Source of the DNA: Phytophthora colocasiae
Lineage: Eukaryota > Oomycota > Peronosporomycetes > Peronosporales > Peronosporaceae
Assembly: GCA_018806915.1 (NCBI GenBank)
Contig: JAGKQI010000100.1
Coordinates: forward strand, 1,798,001-1,862,000
Direction: 5' to 3'
Length of the DNA: 64,000 bases
Positions 10,925 to 22,554 of this stretch are shown in pieces; the stretch's first letter is position 1; the number at the start of each line of letters is the position of its first letter. The position numbers and the translations under genes were made by a program. The notes under the pieces were generated by a model. It ran no database searches, was not told the origin of the DNA, and saw only the letters and a program-made list of their open reading frames with translations.

Positions 10925-12737
10925 TTAGTAACTTCGTGGTGCCATGATCGTACCGAACCCGCTAACAAATCGTCGGTAGTAGCCGGCAAGGTGGGCGAAT
11001 CGCTTGGCTTCCACAACGTCGGTTGGTGTCGGAAACTCCCGTACTGCGGTAACAATACGATCCAAAGGTCGCACCCCTTCGCTACTGAGTTCGTGTCCCA
11101 AGTATTCCATCGTCTGGGTTGCGAACTTGCACTTCTTAACCTTCAGTGTCAGACCTGCGCGTTGAAGACGCTCTAACACCGCTGCCAACTCCACAATATG
11201 CCGCTCGATTCCTCCTCGCGTAAACACCACGATATCATCAAGATATACAAGGCAGGTAGACCAAGTCAGACCTCTTAATACTCCGTTCATTAGCCTTTGG
11301 AACGTCGATGGGGCGTTCGTTAACCCAAAGGGCATCCGTACAAATCGATACAATCCTTTCTTGGTGGTGAAAGCGGTTTTATCGCGATCTTCTGGAGCTA
11401 CCAGGATCTGCCAGTATCCTGCTCGTAGGGCCAGTGTCGTGAACAACAATGCGCCTCCCAGCGAGAGTCTCGTCTATCCGCGGAAGTGGATAAACGTCCT
11501 TTTTAGTAATCTTGTTGAGTGCTCTGTAATCCACACAGAAGCGGACCTCGCCGTCCTTCTTGCGGACAAGCACGACTGGGAATCCCCAACCTCCGTTTCC
11601 TTCTTCTATTACCCCGGCGCGCAACATCTTCTCTACGTTGCTGTTGATAATTCCGTCGTCCGTCTGAGCCTGTCGTCTTCTTTTGAGCATAATTGGGGAA
11701 GCATCTCCAGTATCGATGTGATGGTGCACATCTAAAGAGGTAGCGGGAGGACATTCATTCGCGTTTTCCATCAGTGAACGGTACGCGCGCAGCAGCTTGA
11801 ATACCAACTGGCGTGTTTTCGGCTCCTTGCTACCTATATCCACGTCTGCTTCATCCGGTAAGGGCGTCTCAGTGTCTCCAAGTGTATCCAACCAGGTCTT
11901 CACTTGCGCAGTATCCAATTGGCCGTCTGTAGCGAGGATCTCCATATCGTCGTCTACAGGTATCCATGTGCCTAACTCTTTTTTGTTCGGTATTTTCATT
12001 GACTTGGCGTTAGTGTTAATGGCAGGAACCCACGCTTGTTCATTCCGTGCCGTAGTCACCGTCGCAGCTAACAACACAGATCCAATGTGCCTCGTAGGTA
12101 TGAAAAGGCCTCGTTCTCCGTCTTCTGCTGACACTGAGACTGCTACCGGTGTCACCGTGTTACCCTCCAGCGCCGTCCTTCGTACCATGCGTACAGCCAC
12201 TATCTTTGCTCCATTCTCGCTGTCGTATGTCCTAAAGGGAATCACCACGGCTCGGTCTGCATCCGCATAGCGCACTTCCTGTCTATTGAAATCCATTGTG
12301 GCTCCTCGCGCTTGCATAAAGTCTACTCCCAGCAGAAATTCCTCCTCACAGCCCGATATGATGCACGCATCTACCGTCAGCTTTTCACCAAACATCGTCT
12401 CGAAATTAAATCGCCACACACCAACCACATCTAGCAGAAAACCTCCGACGCCCTCAACGTAGTCGATAGCAGCCTTGTTGGAGATCTTATCGCCGTAAAG
12501 CATCCAGTCGGTACCCGCAACAGTGTATCGCGCTCCACTATCAAATTTCACTCGTCGTTGTACTCCATTCACCCCCATGACAGAGGTTGGTAGTCCATCA
12601 TCAGCTCCCACGTATTCCACAATGTCCTCGGTCATCGTTCCCGACCCGTTGGGGACACACGCTGCTGTTTCACCAAGCGTACTCGTGTGGTTTCCGTTTG
12701 TTTCAAGGACACTCCGTCTAATTGTCGTCGCTGGCAC
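10925..12737 (-). pseudogene. Element C protease and reverse transcriptase
   Basis: The frame 11379-12737 holds a retropepsin-like domain ([13 protein letters not shown], later [13 protein letters not shown]) and the first half of the reverse transcriptase ([27 protein letters not shown]). A one-base loss near 11450, after ETLAG, moves the reading to 10925-11449, which holds the second half with MPFGLTNAPSTFQRLM and YLDDIVVF. The catalytic YLDD is intact. A further frameshift near 10930 separates it from the RNase H. Confidence 0.85.
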
Positions 12738-13591
12738 CGTGCTTGGAGCTCCTTTATTGCTTCCTGTGCGTCATCGTGCCGTTTAGTCCGTAGTGCCGTA
12801 GCCACACGCTCTCGTTCGATTGAACTATCTTGAGCTTCACGTTGCTGCCGTACCAACCGTGCCTTCACCTTCGCTCTTTTTGTTGCCTTCCGAGCGCGTT
12901 TACGCTCTTGACGTCGAACAGTGATGTCGACACCCATGCCATCGCTTTTGCCGGCGTGTATTACATCCGAGCTCCCATTTTCTACGTTCTGGACGGCGCT
13001 GACCCCATCGCTTTTAGGTGGTCGTTGCTCCGACACCGTCTGATTACCTTCGGCCGTAGCTTCTACTGTGGAACAATCAGCTTTTGCTGTTTCCTCAACC
13101 GATACAGCCGCTGCCGTCGCCAACACAGCAGGACGTTGTGAAGCCTCCGCAAGATTCACCGTCACTTCAGTACAGTAGCAGGGCGTCGTTGCACATCTTC
13201 CAGTATCGCTCATGCGGATGCCCTTCGCGCGCCCGATGGTTCGTCGTTCCCGTTCCTCATCTTCGCGTTTGGCGCGCGTGAAGCGCACAGCGGCCATTGT
13301 GGGTCGCGTCGTCGCCACATAGAGTGTTGCTCTTCTAACGTCTTCCTCAACCGCATCCCTCAGTAACTTCGCAAATTGAACACTATTGGGCTTCAGCTCC
13401 TCCTGCTCGTCCATCGTCTCATTCATCTTCATTTCTTCGTTCCCATTCATCATCGCTACTTCGTTCTCATTCGTCATCGTTCCTTCGTTCTCATTCGTCA
13501 TCATCTCATCGTCCTCGTTTCTCCTCATCGTCACGCTCGGTTCAGCAGTATCCACGAGTAAGTTCACATCGTCTTGCTCGCTCGTTTCCAC
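12632..13591 (-). pseudogene. Element C spacer ORF between gag and protease
   Basis: A 319-residue open frame of low complexity: acidic with repeated NENE motifs at the start, strongly basic at the end. It begins with GTG and is open further upstream, in a frame different from gag and from protease. It is probably part of the Gag-Pol polyprotein separated by small indels. No domain is recognised. Confidence 0.5.
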
Positions 13592-13635
13592 CGCTTGTTG
13601 GGGATACCGGGCAATCCCAGGACGCCCTACTCCCC

Positions 13636-16217
13636 CTACGGCGTCCTGCCCTCGTTTCCCGTCCTCTTATGCTTCTCCTTGCGCTGAGCCAGGTACTCAT
13701 CGTTTTTCGCTTTGGCACTAGCGTCCGTACAGTCTCGTGCAAGATGTCCGTACTTGTTGCACGCATAACACTTCGGCCCAGTAGTGCAGTGCATGGCCCA
13801 ATGACCTTCTTGTCCACAGATGTAACAGCGCGTGCCACCACCAACTGACTTAGAGGGTTCCCGCCGCTGCTTCTTTTCTTCTGCGAGTACCTGTCGTACT
13901 GCAGCCTTCAGCTTTCTCTGAGGTTTCGCTTCGCGTTCATCGTCGCTGGAGTCGGCCGCACGTTTAGGCTTGTTCTTCTTGCGAGGCTTCACGTCTTCCT
14001 CATCGTCGCTGGTCTCTTCCAAACGCCGGTACTTACTGGATTTCCTTTGCCGCGCATCTCGATCTTCGTCGTCTGATGATTCCGCGTCGCGTCGAGTTCT
14101 TGATTTCCGCTCCTTCCGCTTGGTGTCGCCTTTTCTAGCCGTCTTGGTGCGTTTCTGTCCAGCGACTTCAGCCCAGTACCTTGAGTTCCACTTTCGTCCT
14201 GCCGGCAGCTCGTAGTTTCCAGCAATGATGTTCCAAGCACCCTTCGGGTTCGTGTAGAGGACTAGGCCATCTGGATCAACTGCCGCATAGTTCTTAATTC
14301 CGTCTGGGGCTCCCGATACTGGAACGTACACGCTTCCTACTCCTGGGAGAGTTACTGTACGTGCTGCAGTGGCGTCTGGAGATGTCGTTTCTGAACCAGC
14401 AGCTGTGGCTTGCATTTGCCCCACCGCTTGGCCGATGTTCACCAAGCTCTCCATCGGATCATCGATTTCTGTGGCTCTGATCACGGCTTCTTCCAGGTTC
14501 TCGGGCTCTTGCTGCTTGACAAGTTGCCTAGTGGTCTTATCCATACCACGGTAGAACTGGGCCATCAGCACCCGTTCGCTCACACGACTACGCCCCGCTG
14601 CTTTCCGTAGAGCTGCTGTGTAGTCTGCATGCGATTCAGTATTACCGCGAGCGCGCGTGTTCACTCGATACTCCGCCAATGAAATGTCTTCCTTGGGTCC
14701 ATACCGCCGCAGCAACGCTTGTTTTAAGTGCGTCCATTTCCTTTCGTTATCCGTCAGCCTTCGATTGAAGTCCACCCACCAACTAGCTGCGTCGCCCATC
14801 AGCTTATGTCCTTTCGGTATCCGTCAGCCTTCGATTGAAGTCCACCCACCAACTAGCTGCGTCGCCCATCAGCTTATGTCCTTTCGGTATCCGTCAGCCT
14901 TCGATTGAAGTCCACCCACCAACTAGCTGCGTCGCCCATCAGCTTGTTTCCAAGGATGAAGTAAAGTGCGTGGTCGCTCCATTCTCCTCGTCCAGACTCA
15001 CGTGCACCTTGCAGCGCCAAATCGATCCTATCAGTCCACGTGGACACGGACGCGCCTGCCGTCGGTGAGAATGTCGGCAACTCCAGATCTTTCACATTAC
15101 CTCGGCGATGGGCTCTAACTGGCTCACGGCGACGCTCTCGTCGCCTCTCCCGGCGTTCTTGGGACTCTCTCCGTTCGCGTCGCTGCCTCCGTCCCCGTGG
15201 TTCGTGCCGTCCTCGCTGCACGCGCTGCCGTTGTGGTCGGTCCAGCTCATCAGACCCGCTGCTGGAGCTATCTTCGGAACTGCTCGTTCTGGCACGTCGT
15301 CGATCGCGCCCGTAGTGTCCATAATCGTCTGGCTCGTCGCTACTTGATGACGAAGGAGATCCTCCTCCACCAGGCTGTGCACGTCGTGGTCGCTCGACTC
15401 GCTGTCGTGGTAGAGCAGCTGGTCGGCTTCGAGATCTTCTTCGTTCAGGACTTGGCTGCCGGTGTGGCTCGCCTCCACGATCCGGTTCGCCTTGATCCCG
15501 CCGAAGTTCTTGTCGGTGGCGCTCCTGCCCCTCATCACGCCCTTGATTCGCGTTGCCGTCCACGTCGCGGCCGTTACGTTGCGGCTGTAACTGCCGGATC
15601 TCGTTCTGTAGTGCTTCTAGGAACCCTATCATGACTTCCATGTTCCTCTGTTCTCGTGGCTGGACATTGTTGTCTTGCGGCGGTACCGTCTCTGCTGGAG
15701 GCTCATTCTCCTGCTCCGGATCAGCTACCGGTGGTCCTTTCTCGGCACGACCTTCTCTCTCATTATTGTGGCCGCTTTCTTCAGTGTCGTGCCGTACTCC
15801 TTCCTGGGCTGCATCTTCCTCTAGGCGCACCACACGAGTGGACGGATTATCCTCAAATGCCGTAGTATCGTTTCCTAAGACAGCATCGATGAGCGCTTGT
15901 CCACTTTCGAAACCTGGCTCCGCTGCGCCTCCCGCTTGAACTAGACGGAAGTAGAGTTCCGCAGCCGCGCGCTGCTTCTGCACACGACTCCGTGTCCAGA
16001 CTGCCGACTCGTTGGAGACGCCTGAAGGCGCTGCTCGCTTCTCCTCATAGTCTTCCGGGCTAATCGTTGCTGCTTCGCTGCGACTTAACTCTGCGTCACT
16101 CTCCTTGTCCTCAGTGTTCTGTTTCGCGTTTGCTTCCCTTCGTTTGGCGCTGCTCGGCCTTGACGGCGCTTTCTTCATCGTGAGTCTCTCCCGCGTCGTT
16201 TTTTGGAGTTTCCCCAT
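13636..16217 (-). pseudogene. Element C Gag, broken by a 70-bp triplication
   Basis: Gag precursor. An ATG at 16217 starts a basic N-terminus; the same frame is open through the primer site to an ATG at 16283. The middle is a charged, Arg/Glu-rich region, then a capsid-like core (FSPTAGASVSTWTDRIDLAL ... GDAASWWVDF). Two CCHC knuckles close the protein (CYICGQEGHWAMHC and CYACNKYGHLARDC). Three tandem copies of a 70-bp unit at 14741-14945 add 140 bp and shift the frame, so the first part stops at 14874 and the second part restarts at 14799. The frame ends at 13636. Confidence 0.85.
14741..14945. repeat. 70-bp tandem repeat, three copies, inside element C gag
   Basis: Units start at 14741, 14811 and 14881, the last incomplete. 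The copies are almost identical, so the event is recent. Because 70 is not a multiple of three, it breaks gag. Confidence 0.95.
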
Positions 16218-16265
16218 CGATTCCGGTACTGGCTTCCGCAGACGTTTCCCGTGTTGTGAGACAGG

Positions 16266-16282
16266 CCCCTGTATGACCACCA
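16266..16282 (-). promoter_or_regulatory. Element C primer-binding site
   Basis: On the minus strand TGGTGGTCATACAGGGG follows the 5' LTR directly. It starts with TGG, as a site that pairs with a tRNA CCA end should. An ATG is formed across the LTR/primer-site border at 16283. Confidence 0.6.
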
Positions 16283-16914
16283 TGTAACAGTTTGGTCTCT
16301 TCTCGCTGCCTGCCAGCGGGTCGTTAGCCGTGTACTGTGCCGGGTGGTCTTCCAGAGATCGGGTGCTGATCACAACTCTTACTTCAACGCCCTTCAGGCT
16401 CGGTTCACCGCGCCGGCCCGTTCGTGTCTGATGCACCACGAACTGCCTACTTGTATTAAAAGAACGTAATAGAGTCTACTCCTTCTTACTTGTGCTCTGG
16501 TCCTCGTGCTTCCGTAGCGTCACCTGCTGCTCCCCAGGTCCCACAGAAATCGCTTCTGGACCAAACCAACCGAACCCACGTGTTCGCTGCTGGCTGTCCA
16601 CGAAGTCTGCCGCCTGCGGACCCAACTGGTTCCTCTCCGTCCGCACTTGGTCACTCGCCTGCGTTGCGTGTGGGCCACTTGTGCTCCAAGGTCTCTTTAA
16701 AAGTGAAGTCTGGATCTTCGCGGATAAAAGCCACGTGCTGCTGCCCAGGACCGCCAGTTTCATTGGATATCCGCCGAGCTCGTTCGCTGGCGTCCTTCTC
16801 ATTGGTCATCATGGAAGTCCGTGGGAGGTCAAAGTCACAGACCGCTCAGCACATCACTCGTCTATCACATGACCAGCTCAGACCTTGTGTTGATCCAGAA
16901 GTCCACTTGTTACA
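16283..16914 (-). repeat. Element C 5' LTR
   Basis: 632 bp, TGTAAC...GTTACA, matching 7352-7983. It is followed by the target duplication ATTC at 16915-16918. Confidence 0.93.
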
Positions 16915-17707
16915 ATTCTGATGGCATACAACTACAACATTCATGATATAACAGAGGAAGAGAATGTATGGGCGGATCTTTTGTCAAGGTGGGGATCAAC
17001 TCTGAAGACTATCTGGGCGATTCGACTGGTTTCACTACCTCTATCGCCACAACTAGATGAACAATTTGAATGGCCTACGGTGGCGGAGATTGTGGCAGTG
17101 CAGAATTCGGCAGATCCGCCTGCAGGATTCGACCGATCGGAGTTGGATTCGCTGTGGAGGAGCCCGGAAGGTAAAATCTGGATTCCCGATGCTGCTGTTG
17201 ACTTGCAAATCCGTACATGCGTCGTGGGGCATTTCGGCGTGGCGTGACATCGCGGCAGTGAGGTTACCATGAAACAGATCAGTGAAAAATTTGTGTGGAA
17301 AGACATGAAGAAAGACATCGAGCATTTTGTACAGCGGTGCCTTCATTGTGCCAGTACGTTGGGTGGCCCACCTCAGCAGCGTTTGCTAGGTGAGGCAATG
17401 CACGCCGAACACCCAAACGAACTTATTCACTGGGACTTTTTGTACATGGGGGAAAGCGACACGGGTGACACTTACGTTTTAGTCGTCAAGGATGACGCAT
17501 CGAAATTCGTGTGGCTTGTTCCGTGCAAGGTGGCAGACGCTGACACTACTTTCTCTATACTCATGGACTGGTTTGCATCGTTTAGGTGTTTGCCGAACCT
17601 GGGTTTCAGATCAAGGTTCGCATTTTAAAAACAAGACGATTGAAGCCTTACAGCATGCGCTAGGAGCTCACCACCATTTCACTACCGCCAGGTGCCCATG
17701 GGCAAAT
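16915..17707 (+). pseudogene. Element B Pol part 2: RNase H end and integrase, catalytic D and D
   Basis: Continues element B beyond element C. The start (NYNIHDITEEENVWADLLSRWG) is the end of the RNase H. Then comes a zinc-binding region with CLHCASTLGG and the integrase core starting HWDFLYMGESDTGD, the first catalytic Asp. A frameshift near 17585 moves the reading to WVSDQGSHF, the second Asp. Another frameshift lies near 17245. The coding stops at CAAAT (17703-17707), where element A is inserted; the third catalytic residue, Glu, is on the other side at 25479. Confidence 0.85.
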
Positions 17708-18116
17708 TGTAACGGGGTTACACGGCCCTGCGTGCCTTGGCTACAGTAGGTGTGGTATACACCATCCAGGTCACAAGTCACAGATCTGTGTACGACACAT
17801 AGTGTTTCTCACACGTCACATATGTAGCCAGTTGCAGTTAGCTCAGAGCCACAGATTGCATTTTGATTAGGATTTAGTATGCTAGATACTAAATCCGTTA
17901 CATTTAGGATTAGGGCAATAAAGTCAATAAAAATCAGTTTGCATTTTACATAATTAGTGTTAGTTCCTTTATTATAGGGACACTGATTGTGTGAGTCCCG
18001 TATTTAGTGGACAACTTGGTTCTTGTATAGAACCGAAGGCTAGTGCCTTGCAAGCAGGACTCTACGAGTCAACTTAACTTCCTCTGTGCCGTGCACACCT
18101 ACGCAGCCCCGCTGCA
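17708..18116 (+). repeat. Element A 5' LTR
   Basis: 409 bp, TGTAAC...GCTGCA. Three differences from 25070-25478, all within the first ~55 bp. The first bases form a small palindrome, TGTAAC/GTTACA. AATAAA-like motifs lie near 17917-17930. Confidence 0.94.
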
Positions 18117-18118
18117 TC

Positions 18119-18136
18119 TGGTAGCACTGGTAGTCA
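18119..18136 (+). promoter_or_regulatory. Element A probable primer-binding site
   Basis: TGGTAGCACTGGTAGTC follows the 5' LTR after two bases. It starts with TGG as expected. The tRNA is not identified. Confidence 0.5.
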
Positions 18137-18172
18137 ATCCAACTCTTGAGTTGAAGACTGTTTCTCGGTGCG

Positions 18173-18837
18173 AGGATTCTGACGGAATGCCTCCGTCCTG
18201 GCCACGCCAGCTCGCACACCTTCCATGAAGATGGTCACGGTGACCACCTCAGGTAGAGGGTCGGCAGCCATACCGGCAATGAGCGTGCGCAGCTCTTGGA
18301 CATAGTCCACCAGGTCCTTCTTGCCCTGTCGGCAAGCAAGGAAGCGTGAACGCACGCGATACGCCTGGTTAGGCGGAGCAAACACTTGCGTAAGCTTGGC
18401 CTTAAGCTCACCCCAAGTGGGGAAGGCCATTTCTACCGACCTCTCAGACGTCAAGGCCCATTCTTGTGCCCGCCCTTCGAGCTTAGAGATGGCGAACGCC
18501 ACGCGTTGGCCTTCCAACTGGAGCATAGCAGCCCCCATGGCCATTTCGACCTCTCGGGTCCACAACAGGAGGTTCTCTCCTTCGTGCCCGTGAAAGGTCT
18601 TCACGCTGAGCGTGACGGGCTTAGCTCTCGGAGCGGGGTTAACCCCTTTTACATTCCGTTGGATGTGCTCAACGAGAGCGTTTTCGTACGAGGCAAATGC
18701 CTCCAGGCGCGCGTTGACGGCTTCCGGCCCTTGAGACGCAAGGTGCGCCATTCCTTCAGGGCCCAGCAAGGACGTAAGCTTGTTAAGCGTGTCCCGCTGA
18801 CTCGGAGTCAAGTGAGCAGTATGCTTCTGGCTCCATT
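18173..18837 (-). pseudogene. Element A Gag N-terminal part, inverted block
   Basis: On the minus strand this 665-bp block encodes the capsid-like part of a gypsy Gag ([79 protein letters not shown]). The C-terminal part of the same Gag is on the plus strand from 18838. The two halves join exactly at NP/LTFEDAV if the block is flipped back, so this is a simple inversion inside the element and not a separate gene. The block starts without a clear ATG; its frame opens at a TTG near 18811. Confidence 0.85.
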
Positions 18838-19146
18838 CTCACATTCGAGGACGCTGTCAGCGTGGCACTGAATGCCGAACACAACTTTAAGTTGTCGAGG
18901 GTCGGTGCTAACAGCACAGGGTCCGGGGGACCTGAGCCCATGGACCTCAGCTATGCTGAAGATGAAGTAGCCGAGCTACGAGCTGCGGTGCAGCGTATGA
19001 GCACCCGCCGGTGCTACACGTGCGGTAGTCCCACACATCTGAGGCCCAACTTCCCTCTGCGCAAAGAGCGCGCCGGCCAGAATGGCCGCAACCCTGCCGC
19101 GGGCCCCGCTTTGGGCTCTGCCCAGGGAAACGACGGCTCCCAGTAG
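18838..19146 (+). pseudogene. Element A Gag C-terminal part
   Basis: Continues Gag after the inverted block: [29 protein letters not shown] and a zinc-knuckle-like CYTCGSPTHLRPNF, in which the last Cys of CCHC is replaced by Phe. It ends at a TAG at 19144-19146. The protease frame that follows is different, so a frameshift or indel separates Gag and Pol. Confidence 0.8.
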
Positions 19147-19184
19147 ACGCAGGGCGGTCTACTGGGGAAGAACTGAGTTCTGCA

Positions 19185-21362
19185 GTGCGTGAGAGGCACT
19201 GGGGCTTAGCCCCGAAGAGATCCGTGCTCTTTAACACGGAACGTGTGAGCAAGCAGGGCTTGTTGGTCGTCCATGTGGACGTGAAGGGCTTCGAGAAGCC
19301 GTGGATCGTGTTGATCGATTCGGGAGCGTCTGGCAACTATGTCAGACGCTCCACTGTTGAGGGTAGTCAGCAATATGCTGAGGCGCTTCGAGCGCGAAGA
19401 GGTGACACCGTCACTGTCCGTCTAGCGACGGGCGTCCGTGTCACGGCAGCCAAGGTCCCCATGGACCTGCGGCTGAAGTTCTTGGACTTCGACATCGTAG
19501 AACGCTGCTTGGTCTTGGACCTGGATTCGAGGTACGACCTCATCCTTGGTATGGCGTGGCTGGAGCGCCACGAGCCATGGATTGATTGGAGGTCGAAGAC
19601 CTTAGGTGCTACGCACTTCTCTCCTAGTGGAGCTTTGGCGAGTCATGAACCCACCTCTGCTAGGAAGCAGAAGCGCTACTGGCGCGAGCATCGAGCCGAG
19701 TCGGCTATGATGCTGGAAGTCGGTGTGTCCGAGTTAGTGGACGGCACCGAGTGCGAGGACCGCAGTCCTGTTGAGCGCGTAGCGCTGGTTGACAGTGAGT
19801 CAACGTGTGGGCAGAACCCACGTAATCCCTGTGGAGCGGCACGTACTCCGCCGAGCGATGTTGGTCGTGGACCCCCCCCAAGTCCATCGCTGAATGTCTC
19901 TGACATTAGACCAGCTACGGTCATTGATTGTGCAGCGGCACGTACTCCGCTGAGTGTCTCCGACACTGGGCCTGGTGAGGCCGAAACTTGTGCGACGGCA
20001 CGTACTCCGTCGAGTAGACGTTCTTCGGCTAGGCGAAGACGTCGTAAGGCCCTTCGGGCGAGACGCTCTGCGTCTGAGTCATCCGTGCCGTCAAGTGCCG
20101 ACGCAAAGGAGGGCTGTGGGCAGCTATACACTCTGGTTGATGGAGTGGGCGGTAGTGCCGAAGGCAGCGTCCTGCTGGACGACTTGCCGAGTGTTGACAA
20201 GCTCCTTGAGCTAGAGGAGATGTCCTTCGCCGACTTTGGCGATGCCTTGAAGGCTAGCGAACTCGCCGAGGTGGTCATCGTTCGACCTGAAGAGGAGTTA
20301 AACTCATCGTCCCTCGTTGACGAATCCGTTTTGGCCGAAGTCAAGAAGGCGTTGAACGCCAGGAGTGGATCGGAGATCCTCAAGAATCCCTCGAATCCCT
20401 TCTACTTCTTGCTGAAGGAATATGGAGACGTTGTCTCGAAGGAACCACCGAGTGGCCTGCCTCCTGACCGAGGCATTCGTCACGAGATCGATTTAGTTCC
20501 CGGGACTAAATACTGCGTGACCCGGCAGTGGCCGTTTCCTAAAGAGCAATGCGACGTCATTGACGCCTTCTTCCGTGCGAAGCACGCGGCGGGTCTCGTG
20601 CGCGAGAGCAAGTCTCCGCACTCCGCGCCTACGTTCTGTGTCAGAAAGCCGAATGGCAAGTGGCGTATCGTTCACGCTTTTAACAAGCTCAACGCTGCCA
20701 CGATCCCGGCGCAAACGCCGATTCCTAGGAAGGATGTTCTTCAGAACAACATGGTGGGTTGCACCATGTACAGTGCGCTCGACTTAGTCGATGGCTACTA
20801 TCAGCTGCTCATGCGAGTCAGTGACATTCCCCTTAAAGCGGTGAGCACCCCGAGCGGTATGCTCTGGGAGTGGCTCGTCATGCCCCAAGGGCTGTCGAAT
20901 GCGCCTGCAACATTCAATCGTCTAGTGACGCAGTTGTTCAGGCCCCTGCGGGCATTCGCACAGATGTACTTTGACGACGTGTTCGTCCACAGTCAGGCCG
21001 AACACGGCAAGACTGACGTCGAGGTGCACGTGGAGCACGTGAGAGCTGTGCTCGAGTGCATGCGCACGAATAAATTGTACGCCAACGCAGATAAGTGCGT
21101 CTTTGGCGCGGAAGAAATCCCCTTCCTAGGGTGCTTCATTGGGAAGCATGGCCTTCGTGCTGATCCAGCAAAGGTCAAGGCCATTGTGGACTGGCCGGTT
21201 CCCTTGAACCAGAAGGACTTGCGTAAGTGGCTGGGCTTGGCCAACTACTTGCACAAGTATAGCGAGAACTACGCTGAGTTGGCTCGGCCACTGACGGATC
21301 TCCTTAAGAAGGATGCCGAATGGGTATGGCGTGCCGAGCACGAGAATGCCTATCAAGGATAG
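19185..21362 (+). pseudogene. Element A protease and reverse transcriptase
   Basis: A 725-codon open frame. The retropepsin domain comes first (WIVLIDSGASGNYVR, later LILGMAWLERH). A Ser/Arg-rich linker with three AARTP-type repeats follows (about 19830-20050). The reverse transcriptase is at about 20440-21360 with KPNGKWRIVHAFNKLN, MPQGLSNAPATFNRL and the catalytic YFDDVFVH. A frameshift after NAYQG ends the frame at 21362, just before the RNase H. No ATG is needed at the start because it would be read as Gag-Pol. Confidence 0.88.
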
Positions 21363-22554
21363 CCTGCTTCAGGCACCGATACTGGCGTTGCCAGACCCCG
21401 ATCGTCCGTTTATCGTCGTCTGTGACGCCTCGGACTTTGCCATCGGCAGTGCTTTGCTACAAGCGGACGCCGAATGACGCGAACGCGTCATTGCGTTTGA
21501 GTCTCGGCAGCTCAAGGCTGCTGAGAAGAACTATCCAGTTCATGACAAGGAGCTACTTGCGATGAAATACGCTCTCGTCAAATTCAGGGTTCTCCTGCTC
21601 GGCTCCAAGCCATTCGTGATCTACACGGATCATGCGTCGCTACGCACCGCGACGCAGTCGCCTCACCTCTCACAGAGGATGGCCCGATGGCTCTCCTTCT
21701 TTGCGGAGTATAACTTCGAGGTGAAGTACAAGCCTGGCAGGCAGAACGTCCTCGCTGACGCGTTATCACGTCGCCCGGACTATGCGTTATCTCATGTCAC
21801 CTCAGTGACATCGTCCGTGACGGACATGGTTCGAGCAGCGTACGCTCAGGATGACTCCTGTGTCGCGCTGCTTCAAGCTCTCGGGTGCAATGAGTTTAAA
21901 GACTCGAAGGTGACTCTGTCTCGACGCCTAAAGGCGAGACTCCAACGCTACAGCCTGGAAGGCGGTCTGCTGTACTACAGCACGGGTCAGGATGACCCAC
22001 CACGGGTGGTGGTTCCTCACGACGAGGATCTGAAGTACCGTATCCTCTACGAGGCCCATGACACACCCACAGGCGGCCACCTCGGTCGCGAGAAGACGTA
22101 CGGCTCGGTGAGCTCCATGTACTGGTGGCCGAAGATGTACAAGTGGGTCAGCACATATGTGCGCACGTGCGAGACGTGTCAGCGGGTTAAACCCTCGCCG
22201 CATGCGGCTGCGCCTTTGGCGAGCTTACCTGTACCCTCTGGGTGTTGGCAGTCCATAAGTATGGACTTTGTGTTTGGCTTGCCGAAGGACTCGGCAGGCA
22301 ACACAGGCGTGGTGGTCTTTGTTGACCGTCTGAGCAAGATGGCTCATCTCGCGGCTGTGCCGGACACCGTCGATGGCGCTGGTACAGCGACGATCTTTAT
22401 CGATCGGGTCTTCCGCCAGCATGGGCTGCCAGAGACCATTGTCTCGGATCGAGATCCCCGTTTCACGGGTCACTTTTGGACGTCCGTCTTCAAGGTGCTT
22501 CGCACTCGACCACGGCGGACCATCCGCAGACCGACGGTCAGACTGAACGCGTGA
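21363..22554 (+). pseudogene. Element A RNase H and integrase core
   Basis: After the frameshift, the RNase H begins with FIVVCDASDFAIGSALL. A TGA at 21476 interrupts it, and an open frame runs from 21562 with DKELLAMKYAL, VIYTDHASLRT and NVLADALSRRP. The integrase zinc domain is HDTPTGGH ... CETCQRVK. The core has SMDFVFGLPK and IVSDRDPRF (two catalytic Asp). A short deletion near 22500 breaks the frame after SVFKVL, and the rest continues at 22476-23549 in another frame. Confidence 0.87.

Larger units (their letters stand above)
7352..16914 (-). mobile_element. Element C, Ty3/gypsy LTR retrotransposon (minus strand)
   Basis: A 9563-bp element with 632-bp LTRs at both ends that differ at about six positions, and a 4-bp target duplication ATTC at 7348-7351 and 16915-16918. 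It lies inside the RNase H-integrase junction of element B; the B frame joins cleanly across it. The order on the minus strand is LTR, primer site, gag with two zinc knuckles, a spacer ORF, protease, reverse transcriptase, RNase H, integrase, LTR. The coding region holds several frameshifts and a 70-bp triplication, although the LTRs are about 99% identical, so the element is fairly young but dead. Confidence 0.93.

Noticed and set aside
7352..16914. An antisense ORF in element C like those in A and D
   Set aside because: The integrase frame of C runs to the LTR without a gap, and no long frame lies on the opposite strand in that place.
18134..18811. Minus-strand gag frame in element A as a second antisense gene
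   Set aside because: Its sequence is the ordinary gag N-terminal part, and it joins the plus-strand C-terminal part exactly when flipped, so it is an inversion.
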